Shown: positions 46,240-56,138 of the stretch, in pieces
Layout: every line of letters begins with the position of its first letter
Position numbering within the stretch: the first letter of the stretch is position 1
Notes under the pieces: generated by a model
The model's input: the letters and a program-made list of their open reading frames with translations, nothing else
What the model was told of the DNA's origin: nothing
Databases searched by the model: none
Made by a program: the position numbers and the translations under genes
Assembly (NCBI GenBank): GCA_907163375.1
Contig: CAJQUW010007511.1
Location: forward strand, 96,018-160,017
Length of the DNA stretch: 64,000 nucleotides
DNA from: Prostheceraeus crozeri
Taxonomy: Eukaryota; Platyhelminthes; Polycladida; Euryleptidae
Direction: 5' to 3'

Positions 46240-46925
46240 CTGACTCATGTCTATAAATAGCTGTGACTCATGAAGGGGCAAAGCACCAGTCAGTTAGATA
46301 AGTATCTAATCAGTCCTGTTCAACCTTTTCACCGACACGTGTGTGGGCGTGTCATTCAACATCGATGGCGCCTCACGTCAGACAGCGTGACCTTTTCACC
46401 GACAAGTGTGTGTGCATCATTTCATGTCTATAAATAGCACTGACTCATCAAAAAGTGATGAACCTGTTTGATGACTCTTTCACCCACACGTGTGTGGGCA
46501 TCATTTCATGTCTATAAATAGCACTGACTCATCATAAAGTGATGAACCTTGTTGATGACCCTTTCACCGACAAGTGTGTGTGGGCATCATTTCATGTCTA
46601 TAAATTGCCCTGACTCATCATAAAGTGATGAACCTTGTTGATGACCTTTTCATCGACAAGTGTGTGGGCATCATTTCATGTCTATAAATAGCACTGACTC
46701 ATCATAAAGTGATGAACCTTGTTGATGACCCTTTCACCGACAAGTGTGTGGGCATCATTTCATGTCTATATATAGCACTGACTCATCATAAAGTGATGAA
46801 CCTTGTTGATGACCCTTTCACCGACAAGTGTGTGGGCATCATTTCATGTCTATAAATAACACTGACTCATCATAAAGTGAAGAACCTTCTTGATGACCTT
46901 TTCACCGACAAGTGTGTGGGCGATA
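46240..46925 (+). repeat. TATA/AP-1 tandem array, 84-86-bp units, six to seven copies
   Basis: TCTATAAATAG or a close variant recurs near 46248, 46428, 46511, 46597, 46682, 46766 and 46850. Each is followed by CACTGACTCATCA (AP-1 consensus TGACTCA) and 'taaagtgatgaacc', then 'caccgacaagtgtgtgggc'. One unit has TATATATAG and one TATAAATTG. Strong TATA boxes in a regular array are unusual outside viral or transposon control regions. The array lies just past the 3' end of the minus-strand TBP-like ORF and points into it, so it would give antisense transcripts if used. Confidence 0.88.
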
Positions 46926-46962
46926 GTTCATTGCGATGAGTCATTCAAAACACATCATGTGA

Positions 46963-47502
46963 TTAACACGATTCTATTAACTGTGACTCATACAGATAAC
47001 GCATTAGAGATTTAACAATGTCAGATACTTTACTGATATCACGTAAACCAGTCATGATACAATGTCCGTTGTGAAACACTGCAATATGTACAGGATGCCA
47101 CTTCCGAATCAGAACAGCAGGAATGAGTTCAGTTTCATAAAATATACAATGATTACTGATTTTAATGTTGGCTAGATTCACTAACATCTTCAAATGAACA
47201 GACACTACTATAGTCTTCAATGTCAGGGGACTGAGACGTAGATGAGGCATGAGTGTTCGCATTTTCTTGACGACTTCGTAACACATGGACTGCATCACGA
47301 AATGAGAAAGGTTTCCTAGGACTTGGATTTTGCCGCAGCGAAAGATTTGAAGATTTCGACCGTTGCTCATGCGAATGACCAACATTTGCGGACGACCGCG
47401 ATGATAGACTGAATCGGGAAGATGGGTATGCAACTGTTCTAAATCGATGTCTCTTCTGAGATTCATTTCGCGCATGGCGTTGATGATGCGGATGGAGAGC
47501 AT
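46963..47502 (-). CDS. TBP-like protein, long version, two lobes (179 aa)
   Basis: The length equals the TBP core (about 180 residues) and two related halves are visible. Lobe 1 (about 5-85): DIDLEQL, LPDSVYHRGRPQMLVIRM, LQIFRCGKIQVLG, then a helix. Lobe 2 (about 94-173): TLKTIVVSVHL, FYETELIPAVLIRK, HIAVFHNGHCIMTG, then the helix VSDIVKSLMRYL. Compare the TBP patterns YEPELFPGLIYRM and LLIFVSGKVVLTGAK. Of the four Phe residues that bend DNA in TBP, one per lobe is kept (F54, F143) and one per lobe is replaced (P38, I127). So it may bind DNA differently. It overlaps a 211-aa frame by 341 bp. Lies in the right arm of the foldback element beside TATA-box arrays. Alternatives: a viral TBP-like factor or a decayed host TBP-related gene. 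The family call is by eye. Confidence 0.68.
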   Translation of the reverse strand: MLSIRIINAMREMNLRRDIDLEQLHTHLPDSVYHRGRPQMLVIRMSNGRNLQIFRCGKIQVLGNLSHFVMQSMCYEVVKKMRTLMPHLRLSPLTLKTIVVSVHLKMLVNLANIKISNHCIFYETELIPAVLIRKWHPVHIAVFHNGHCIMTGLRDISKVSDIVKSLMRYLYESQLIESC

Positions 47503-47797
47503 GATTCACAAATGACATGAGGATTGAGTGAACTTCCCTTTTATACTTTTCCCATGAGGGTTTTGGAATCACAATGTAGCAGTGATCATTATGTAGAATT
47601 ATCTCTTGAATGCGAATAAATACAATGCCGTCTCCTACGTTAATGACACGACAAGAATTGGATAGGATAGCGCGATGCAACCTTCGTAGTTGAAAGAGTT
47701 CTAGAGTTATCTGAAGTTGACGTTTCGTATCATGAAATGTAACGCACTGACGTTTCCATGATACATGGAGCCATGCTGATAATTTCCACATGATCAT
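47162..47797 (-). CDS. Unknown 211-aa ORF overlapping the TBP-like ORF (right arm)
   Basis: Same length as the left-arm copies with about three residue changes (for example ELFQ for ERFQ, QEII for QEMI). The Ser/Arg-rich second half overlaps the TBP-like frame. It starts just upstream of the TBP-like ORF on the same strand, so both could come from one transcript. Function unknown. Confidence 0.4.
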   Translation of the reverse strand: MIMWKLSAWLHVSWKRQCVTFHDTKRQLQITLELFQLRRLHRAILSNSCRVINVGDGIVFIRIQEIILHNDHCYIVIPKPSWEKYKREVHSILMSFVNHALHPHHQRHARNESQKRHRFRTVAYPSSRFSLSSRSSANVGHSHEQRSKSSNLSLRQNPSPRKPFSFRDAVHVLRSRQENANTHASSTSQSPDIEDYSSVCSFEDVSESSQH

Positions 47798-48291
47798 GAT
47801 TCAAACCTGGGTGAAGAATGGCATGCCTAAGAAAGAAGGAGAGAGTAATTTTCATCTGTCTATGATGAGTGCAAACGTTCACGATACACAGTTCTCCTTT
47901 ATTTCCCGTAAAATAGTTGTGACACTTTTGTGTTTCACTTCATCTAGCAGGTTGATTTTTATCTCACACATGCTTTGAGTGTTTTACTAACTCATATGCA
48001 TTCGACTTACAACATTACAGGTTGTTATGTGTATACTTGTATGCTGTCGATGCAGAGTGAAAAAACAGTCTTTATTTACAAAACAGTCTACACACGCATT
48101 CAATTTGATAAAAGCAAACAACACATTTAGTAAAGCTGGTACGCTAACGAGTGTGACTGAAGAGACATTCCATAAAACTTTTTCAACGTTCGCTAAGTTT
48201 CACAACAGCCTGTCAAAAACTTCTTACAAAACGTATTTCAACATTTGCATTTAGACTTTTAAGAGAACATGTGCTTCACGTATTCTACACG

Positions 48292-48335
48292 AACGGTTAA
48301 CGCATGTGATATAAAACCCTAAATCCAACCGTAGA
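48292..48335 (+). promoter_or_regulatory. GGTTAAC-TATA module (right arm)
   Basis: GAACGGTTAAC, then GATATAAAACCCTAAATCC and 'aaccgtagagg'. It points right, toward exon-like stretches at 49.2-49.75 kb on the same strand. Confidence 0.5.
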
Positions 48336-49214
48336 GGAGCCTAGCCTTGGATCATGGACTTTTACGACCCACGCGATTCAATGTCATGGAACTAGCTCTC
48401 ACACACTCAACGTTTGTGACAAGACTTTACCTGGTTTTATAAAACATTCAAGGCTTACTATAAGACCTTTTAACGCTGTGAAACAATCTACACAGTGCAG
48501 TAAAACTTTCTAGCGCTGTGGTGAACACTGTTTTCATATAACATTCTAAACTCTCAGTCTCACTGCAGTAGAAAACTGCTTTTAGTAAACCTGATGAAGC
48601 TAATCTAACAGTCATGAAGTTTGAATTTTCTAATAAGGGAACATTTGGCAACTGTCTCCAATAAAACTTTCTAACACTGTGAAAGTAAGTTACAAGACAA
48701 TCTACACTGTGCAGTAAAACCTTTTCGATAAAACTTTCTAGTGCTGTGGTGAGTTCGGTCACTCATACAACTTCAATGATCAAACTTTATTTTCACAAAC
48801 GTGCGTCACAGTAAAACTAGTTGACTACACTAACGCTTACATTCTATGCCATGTGTGTTTCATAAAACGCCATGATCAAACTTTCAAACCATACATTAAC
48901 CTGTGTTGCAGTAAACTTTTGTACAGCATGATAAACGTTTCTGACGACACTGACAAGAGCTTGTTCACTAGCGAAGAGAGAAGTCTGTGATGTGTCGCGT
49001 GTGGCGCAAGGGTGGTCTCCCGTTTCATCCCTTCATCATTTCGTCTCCGTGATAAAGACAGTTCTTAAAAGAACTGATGGTTCATTCTCCCATGGTTGGC
49101 CAACTGTCGGGAGACAAGTGCAATGGAGATTTTATGAGGTAACCTGTGGCAGATAGCTAAATGTCACCCTGGCGGTCAGAGTACAACGTTGAGACGAAAG
49201 GCAACCACTTGAAA

Positions 49215-49740
49215 ACATGACCCAGAGAGGTTTCACAAGGATTACCATTGCCCACTTCCCGTGCAGTACTCATCGCTACGGACTTCACCGCTGTCTCGAA
49301 AGAACGCCCACCCACAGGAAGTATGACACCGAAAATCTCCGTGACTTGCACCGTCCATGACTTGATCGCCAGACATGAAAACCGGTGGAGTTGGTAAGAG
49401 GAAGCAAGTCATTGCTTTGATCAGCTTGATAGCAAGCCGTGATTCACCAGCGTCTTGAAATGGAAATGTTTAGAGGCCACCCATGACAAGATAGTTAAGA
49501 CTCAACCGATTGGCGTTCAAAGCGCTACGTTGAGAACTGTGTCAAATGCCCAACATGAGACATGAGTTGCACCAGCGGTTTCGGTCTAAAATATGACACA
49601 CTCCCTTGCCACACTTATCACTACGGCATCGTCCGCCGTCCCGAGGGAACACCCTGTCAGTGGAATACTACAGCAAAACTCTCCGTGTCTTGCTCGCTTT
49701 CAGTGAAAAGCTGCTTGTTTCATGGTAAGACTGGCTCAGA
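49215..49740 (+). other. Two exon-like stretches ending in GTAAGA (right arm)
   Basis: Two related stretches, about 49240-49393 and 49600-49734, each end in a splice-donor-like GTAAGA (49394, 49735). They share the phrases 'cgctacgga' or 'cactacggc', 'ctccgtg.cttgc' and encode similar peptides in one frame (AVLIATDFTAVSKE and TLITTASSAVPRE). This looks like a duplicated exon. A second frame of the latter is the Cys-containing 89-residue ORF (49562-49831). No homologue is recognised. Confidence 0.3.
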
Positions 49741-50130
49741 CATCATTAAAAATCCTTTCATTGACTTCAGCAGGGCCGAAAACCCCAGAATACCTCCAAA
49801 ACTAGTGAATTTAAATTTTTCAACTTTTTAGCACTACTTATGAAATTTTATAACTAGTCTATCACTTAGGGCAGGTCAATAGCGACCGAACCTTTTTTGA
49901 ATCAAGTCAAACGGACTTGTAGAAGCAAAGTTACAAGCCTTTAAAGTTTTGGAGTCTTTTATGGCCTGGAGACGAAGGCCATCTCCTGGCGAACCTCTAA
50001 GTCTGACGCCTTAGCTGAGTTCAGCAATGAAATTTTCTAAGTCGGTTTCTTACAGAAACCCGGTTTTTCAGATTTCCAATTCTTTCATCAGAGCTCCGGA
50101 GTTCACCTACCCCAACCCAGTCGGGAGGAG

Positions 50131-50192
50131 AACTGATGTCCACAAGCAGAGTTTCCACTTATATAGTTTGTGACGATCAGCTGATGACGTAA
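50131..50192 (-). promoter_or_regulatory. TATA plus initiator core promoter (right arm)
   Basis: On the minus strand: TTACGTCATCAG, then CTATATAAG, then ACATCAGTTC, spaced as in the left arms. It points toward the ORF pair at 47797-46963. Confidence 0.55.
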
Positions 50193-50499
50193 TATCCATC
50201 ATCTAAAAACTTTAAACCCGTCTATCTCCGGTTCTGGTGCTCCGATTGACTTGAAACTCACCCTCTAGATGCTGAATGGCACGCTGATTCCAAATCTGGT
50301 CACTCGCTAGAGCGATTTTCGTACAAATTCTAACTCTGTCGATTTTCGCCAATGTCCCAAATTTTCAATGACGTCTCACCTCTAAACGAAGGCAGATAGG
50401 AACAAGCCGTGTCTTCCACTGAATTTGCCTCGCTCCCAGCTTTCAAACGAGCTATTGCACGACTTTGTGCGATCCCTACAACCAAAGTTGGAAGATCGC

Positions 50500-51760
50500 T
50501 GCCGAGGGGGGGTCAGAACTTTTTCTCTCTGCATTTTTCTCACTCTTAGCTTTCAAATGAGCAATTGCACGACTTTCTACGATCTCTAACACCAAAGTTA
50601 GAAGTTTGACAGGAGGGGGGGTGATCAGAACTTTTTCTCTTCGATTGAGCTAGAAAGAAGTTCCTAGACCCAACATTGGCCAAAACGTCCGAATTTGCAC
50701 TCCATTTTCCCATCCGAGGCCCCCTTCATGTCGAAAAATGGACTTTCTCATCCCAAAACATCCAACACCTGACTTTTCCAACTCTGACGTTTTCCTGTCA
50801 TTTTCCTCCCTCAACCCAGGAAAATAGGGCCAAACCGAGCTTTCCACTGCATTTTTCTCACTTTTAGCTTTCAAATCAGCTATTGCACGACTTTCTACGA
50901 TCTCTAACACCAAAGTCAGAAGTTTGACAGGATGGGGGTGATCAGAACTTTTTCTCTTCGATTGAGCTAGAAAGAAGTTCCTAGACCCAACATTGGCCAA
51001 AACGTCCGAATTTGCACTCCATTTTCCCATCCGAGACCTCGTTCATGTCGAAAAACGACTTTCCTCATCCCAAAACATCCAACACCTGACTTTTCCAACT
51101 CTGACGTTTTCCTGTCATTTCCTCCCTCAACCCAGGAAAATAGGGCCAAACCGAGCTTTCCACTGCATTTTTCTCACTTTTAGCTTTCAAATCAGCTATT
51201 GCACGACTTTCTACGATCTCTAACACCAAAGTTGGAAATTTGACATGAGAGGGGGTGGTCAGAACTTTTTCTCTCCGATGTCGCTGGAAACATCCTTCCT
51301 AACCCAAAATTTCACGTAGATTTCGAATCTGGCCTCCATTTTCCCATCCGAGGTCTCCTTCATGACGAAAAATGGACTTTTCTCATCCCAATACCACCAA
51401 CACCCGCCCTTTTCCAACTCTATCGCTCCACCCCTTGCCTCTCAGGAAAACTCATCCTGCCTTCCTTCCCCATCCAACATTTCACGTAGATTCCAAATCT
51501 AAACTCCACTTTCACATCCGAACACTCCTTCATGCCGAATTCCAACTTTTCTCATCCCAAAACCACCAACACCCACCCTTTCCTCACTCTATCCTTCCCA
51601 CATTCCACCCCTTCTCCCTTCCTAATCCTTGCTGGAAAACTCCTTCCTTCCAGAGGGGGGGGGTAGGGACCTGTTTCTTCCTCTCGGACCCATCCTTCCA
51701 TCGCATCCTTGGCAAACTCTCTTCCTTCCTTCCAGAAGGGGGGCTGAGTCAGCATGATGA
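50500..51760. repeat. Pyrimidine-rich subrepeats of the right arm
   Basis: Inverted counterpart of 40215-41450: 317-bp units at about 50590-50910 and 50910-51230, then intermediate and 80-bp units ending at the terminal repeat. ORFs of 60-152 residues here follow the DNA repetition. Confidence 0.85.
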
Positions 51761-51826
51761 CTCACCGATGACTCATCATTGCACCGCACTGTCCTTGATT
51801 TTGCCACGGGATTGCTACTCGTGTCA

Positions 51827-53740
51827 TTAAAAGTTAATTCGAGTAGACTGTAAATATGTAACTTAATGTCTTCTTGATCTAGATTAGTATATGAGGTTGA
51901 GAAATCGAATTACTGAAGGTTATGTATTTTTATATTATTTATTCTTTTAAGAAATTCAACTGTCGACACGATGCTCCAAAAACAGTTAACACCGCTGTTC
52001 TTATATATTGCACTACAGTAGATTTTGAACTGGTCTCTAATTACAGACAGACCTTTATTGACTTTAAGTGACATTTGTTTGGTTGTACACTTCCTGGCCC
52101 CGGCTATAAATCGAAATTTGTAGGGAGACTTATGAAGTTTTGGAAGCCAAAATAGTTTAGGAAGCTTTAAATTATCTTCTCGGCATTTAATATTGAATTT
52201 TAAAATCAAGTCGTTTTGGTGACGACTAATAACGTCAACTGAGTTAAGTTTAGTAGGAACATAAGTATCATTTCCTACGGGTAACAGGGAACTGAGATCA
52301 AATCTCAACTCTTTCAATAGAATCATAATGTAAAATTTTTCACATATGAAAGAATAATTACTACTTGCCTTATCCACAGATGCTATTATAAAATGATTTT
52401 GCAAGTCTTTAATAACTTCCATCAAATAGTTAATTTTGCTTTTGCTAGATTTCGGTAAGAACTACTTATACAATCGGTCTCTTGTAATTTTCAATATTCT
52501 CAACTTCCAATCGTCAAATTTATTAATGCTTATATAATTAAGCTTGCAAACACGCTTGACATGTTGGTCTAAAGCCATTTCAATATCTATTAGAATTTGC
52601 TTTTTACTTATGTTTTCCGAAATTCTATGTTTAGTTCCGAAATTCATCAATATTTTCAATTCTTCATTTTCTATGAAATTTATATCGCCAGTTATCACGT
52701 GTTTATGATGCACGTAAATAAAATTTTGATGCTTATCACATGCGCAGTCATTGTTGAGAATAGTGTAAAGTACATCGTTGTCTAGTTCATTAAGTAAAGT
52801 GCTATAATTACAGATTTTTTGCGAAATAGGTTTATTCAAAGAAAAACATATTTTTGGGGGATGACTGTCCTTGACTTCCTCGGGTAAAAGTTTGCATTCA
52901 CTTCGATCATGAATAACACTTTGCAAATCTAATTTGTCCATGATTTTATTTCTAAAAGGGAAAACTATTCTAGTTCTTTCTGTTTCTTCTTTTTCTTTGC
53001 GTTTGTTCACCCCAGTATTTAAAATGAAAGCTGATAAAATGAATGTAAATTTTGAGGACTCATCAGCAGTTTTGGCATAAATTGATTGTAAAATATAAAA
53101 GTCAAGAGTTTTTAGACGTCTAAAGAACAGACTGAATTTCATGTTTTCAAATAGTGAACGTATTTCCTCCATTAGATTAACCAATCGGTTGTTGTCACTG
53201 AACTTGTCTCTTTGTTTTCTTTTTCTTATACCGCGACTTCTTAGTCGTCTCGGAATCGGACTACCATAATAATTTGACTCCTTCATTTCTCCTTGAGAGA
53301 CACAACTACCGCCTAAAAGCTTATCATTTAGAGCTAATGGGTATAGAGTATTTAGAGTTTTGATGAAATAATCTTCGCGCTCATTTAGTCTTTTGATTAG
53401 TTCCTCTTTGCAACTGTAATTATCTATGGTATCTATGATCTGAATTTTGACGTCATTCGTGGAATGGCTTTTGTCTCTGAAGTGATTACTGAAATATGTA
53501 TTACAAAGATTATTAGTTATACTATGTCCATGTCCGTTCAGTCTACAATGAAGAGCCTGTCTGGTTTGTCCGACATAGTGTAGTCCGCATTTCTTACAAG
53601 ATATTAAATATATCAGATTACTACTTTTGCAATTAAAGTTTCCTTTTTTGTTAAAGATGAATCTTCTACCTGTGCTGTAGCTGGTATATATAGGATCATC
53701 AAGTCTTAACAATAGGGAGTCACACCTGCAGAAGTAACTG
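51827..53740 (-). pseudogene. Permuted PLE, N-terminal GIY-YIG and RT first half
   Basis: Minus strand, 5' to 3': a Cys pair region (FCRCDSLL), GIY-YIG nuclease (NLIYLISCKKCGLHYVGQT, with R and E residues following), a basic spacer (RRLRSRGIRKRKQRDK), a long middle region, then RT motifs SVDKASSN, LPKLFWLPKLHKSPYKFRFI and FDFSTSYTNLD. GIY-YIG ahead of RT is the order of the permuted PLE class known as Naiad; in canonical PLEs it follows RT. The RT catalytic half lies across the 11.66-kb insertion at 38771-40155. Counting both parts there are about three in-frame stops, so the element is dead. Its 5' end is entangled with the inverted arms of the next PLE. Confidence 0.85.
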
Positions 53741-54387
53741 ATCCCTCGTACCCGCCCCTCACACCAGAAGACCTTTCCATGCCTGGCTAATCTCCCACCT
53801 GTTGTTGAAACTCGCCGTCCTCTCAGATAACACCGCTTCCTTCACCTTTCTCTTATACATGTACCAATGCCCCTCACCAGCTAAAATCCGCCCTTCCCGC
53901 CACGCCATCCTATGACCTTCCTCCCAACAATGTTTCGCTATCTCAGAGGTAGTAATACTAGCTTTTTCAACATTTTTCTTGTGCTCTTTTGTTCTCACCT
54001 CCAGACCTCGTTTTGTCTCTCCGATGTAAACTTTGTCACAATCTGAGCATGTAATACTGTAAATTATCTCTTTCCTTTCCATTGCCTCCCTCTTTCTTAT
54101 GAGTCCTTTCCCGATAGAACCGGAATTCTTCTCCAACACTTTTATCTTGTGCCTTCTCATAATGTTGTAAATTCTCTCAGACAAATTCTTTTGGTAAGGT
54201 AAACAGACTACTCCTTCCCAATTATCATCTTTCACATCTACATGTATTTTCTCCTTCCTGACTGATCGAAAGCATCTCTCTATGAAACCCCTGCTGTAAC
54301 CATTCTGCCGAAAAGCCTACTTCAGATGTTCAAATTCCTCCTCTCTATTGTCTCCGTCACATACCTTCATCGCTCGTCTTATCAAAC
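53696..54387 (-). repeat. Left 692-bp inverted arm of the canonical PLE
   Basis: Exact reverse complement of 55293-55984 as far as I can compare; paired coordinates always sum to 109680, so there are no indels. It includes a complete GIY-YIG frame (53759-54235, minus) and 3' sequence. The outer end shares sequence with the start of the permuted PLE. Confidence 0.92.
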
Positions 54388-55292
54388 CTTTCAAAACTCC
54401 CGACTTGACCCGTTCGCTGTGATTCGATCTTTCATTAATATATAAATCCGTGTGAGTTTTCTTTCTGTAGACCTTGGTAATAATTCTTTTTTCTTTTCTC
54501 TCTAGCTCTACATCCAAGAATGCCAAACTCCTTGTATTCTCGTTTTCTGTTTCGTACGTGAATTTTATATCGGGATGAACCGAATTCATAAATTCCACCA
54601 ACTCTTCTATGTCTTCCCCATTGCCCTCCACTACATCCAAACAGTCATCTACGTAGCGAAGATGCTTCTTTGGTACGACCAGACCTAGTCACCTCGCATT
54701 CTCAAATACAGACTCCTCGAAGTCAGCCATAAACAGATCTGCCAACACTGGAGCAAGACAACTGCCGATGCTCAGACCCTTGACTTGCTGATAATTCTCT
54801 CCATTAAATTGGAAGAAAGAGGATTTCAAAATCTTCTCAAGCAAGTCCAGAATACTCTCTACTCCCCAACTGCATCTCTTCTGTAAAGTATCATCCGATC
54901 TCAGTCTCTTTTCTACACTCTTGATCGCTCCTTCAATCGACACTGACGGATACATGGCTTTTACATCTAAAGAAATCAAACGATCTGCTTCCTCAAGTTC
55001 CCATTCCTTCACTTGCATGCACAGTGCCTCAGTATCCTTGACCCTGCTGACCACACCTTTCCTATAAACATTCAAAATCTCCACAAGCTTCTTAGAGAGC
55101 GGAGAAGTCAAACTTCCGGTCGTACATACTACTGGTCGCATTGGAGTTCCTTCTTTGTGCACCTTAGGAAGGCCAAACATGTAAGGCAAGGCATAGGTCG
55201 CCGGTAGAAGTCGCTTTATTTCCGAATCTTTTAACTCTCCCTTCGTACACATGACTTTCAATAGCTCAATGATCTGTTTTCTAGACTCTTTT
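53759..55292 (-). pseudogene. Canonical PLE: RT followed by GIY-YIG nuclease, 5'-truncated
   Basis: Minus strand, in order: RT motifs LPYMFGLPKVHKEGTPMRPV, SLDVKAMYPSV, GLSIGSCLAPVLADLFM, RYVDD (catalytic), LAFLDVEL, then linker, then GIY-YIG (IIYSITCSDCDKVYIGET, R and E downstream) at 53759-54235. This C-terminal nuclease order is that of Penelope and related groups. The RT N-terminus is missing; sequence before ESRKQIIEL comes from the opposite-strand arm. All parts lie in one frame with about two in-frame stops. Inverted terminal duplications are known in Penelope copies. Confidence 0.87.
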
Positions 55293-55984
55293 GTTTGATA
55301 AGACGAGCGATGAAGGTATGTGACGGAGACAATAGAGAGGAGGAATTTGAACATCTGAAGTAGGCTTTTCGGCAGAATGGTTACAGCAGGGGTTTCATAG
55401 AGAGATGCTTTCGATCAGTCAGGAAGGAGAAAATACATGTAGATGTGAAAGATGATAATTGGGAAGGAGTAGTCTGTTTACCTTACCAAAAGAATTTGTC
55501 TGAGAGAATTTACAACATTATGAGAAGGCACAAGATAAAAGTGTTGGAGAAGAATTCCGGTTCTATCGGGAAAGGACTCATAAGAAAGAGGGAGGCAATG
55601 GAAAGGAAAGAGATAATTTACAGTATTACATGCTCAGATTGTGACAAAGTTTACATCGGAGAGACAAAACGAGGTCTGGAGGTGAGAACAAAAGAGCACA
55701 AGAAAAATGTTGAAAAAGCTAGTATTACTACCTCTGAGATAGCGAAACATTGTTGGGAGGAAGGTCATAGGATGGCGTGGCGGGAAGGGCGGATTTTAGC
55801 TGGTGAGGGGCATTGGTACATGTATAAGAGAAAGGTGAAGGAAGCGGTGTTATCTGAGAGGACGGCGAGTTTCAACAACAGGTGGGAGATTAGCCAGGCA
55901 TGGAAAGGTCTTCTGGTGTGAGGGGCGGGTACGAGGGATCAGTTACTTCTGCAGGTGTGACTCCCTATTGTTAAGACTTGATGA
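55293..55984 (+). pseudogene. Right 692-bp inverted arm with a second GIY-YIG frame
   Basis: Plus-strand duplicate of the PLE 3' end; the frame 55445-55921 gives a 158-residue protein identical to that of 53759-54235. GIY-YIG residues IIYSITCSDCDKVYIGE are near residues 58-74. It has no RT of its own. Past 55984 the sequence is not shared with the left arm. Confidence 0.88.
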
Positions 55985-56095
55985 AAAGATTCCCTTTCAT
56001 ATCATGTGCTAATTGATTTGACATGCTTGGACAGTGATGTTTGAAAGTTAATTGACGATGTATATATATTATCTCAAATGTGAAGAATAACACAA

Positions 56096-56138
56096 TTGCC
56101 TGAAGATGCCTGTAAGACGCAGGTGAAAGGCCTTGCAA
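56096..56138 (+). ncRNA. Hammerhead-like ribozyme motif
   Basis: TTGC, CTGAAGA, T, stem GCCTG / CAGGT with loop TAAGACG, GAAA, GGCC, TT, GCAA. Stem I would be TTGC with GCAA (4 bp), stem II 5 bp with one extra T beside the core, and stem III the palindrome AGGCCT with no loop, which could only pair between two molecules. Core CUGANGA, GAAA and UH are all present. PLEs are known to carry minimal hammerheads in their terminal repeats, and this lies 110 bp past a PLE arm. The extra T makes activity doubtful. Confidence 0.4.

Larger units (their letters stand above)
40156..51818. mobile_element. Giant foldback element carrying TBP-like genes
   Basis: The left end GTAGTAATCCCGTGGCAAAA (40156) matches the complement of the right end (GTAGCAATCCCGTGGCAAAA, 51818). 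The 8-bp TCGTGTCA lies at 40148-40155 and 51819-51826. The arms, from about 40156-44690 and 46905-51818, are inverted copies, with the right arm more complete (an extra ~230 bp near 48850-49080 and the longer TBP-like ORF). Each arm has, from outside in: terminal repeat with AP-1 sites, purine-rich subrepeats, TATA-initiator promoter, exon-like stretches, ORF pair, and TATA/AP-1 repeats. Long arms made of subrepeats and an 8-bp duplication recall foldback elements such as sea urchin TU. I see no transposase, polymerase, integrase or capsid gene, so its superfamily is unknown; a viral origin of part of the cargo cannot be excluded. Confidence 0.8.

Noticed and set aside
40156-51818. Polinton or other capsid-bearing virus as the identity of the large element
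   Set aside because: No polymerase, integrase, packaging ATPase or capsid frame is visible, and the 8-bp duplication differs from the 6 bp usual for Polintons. A viral source for the TBP-like cargo remains open.
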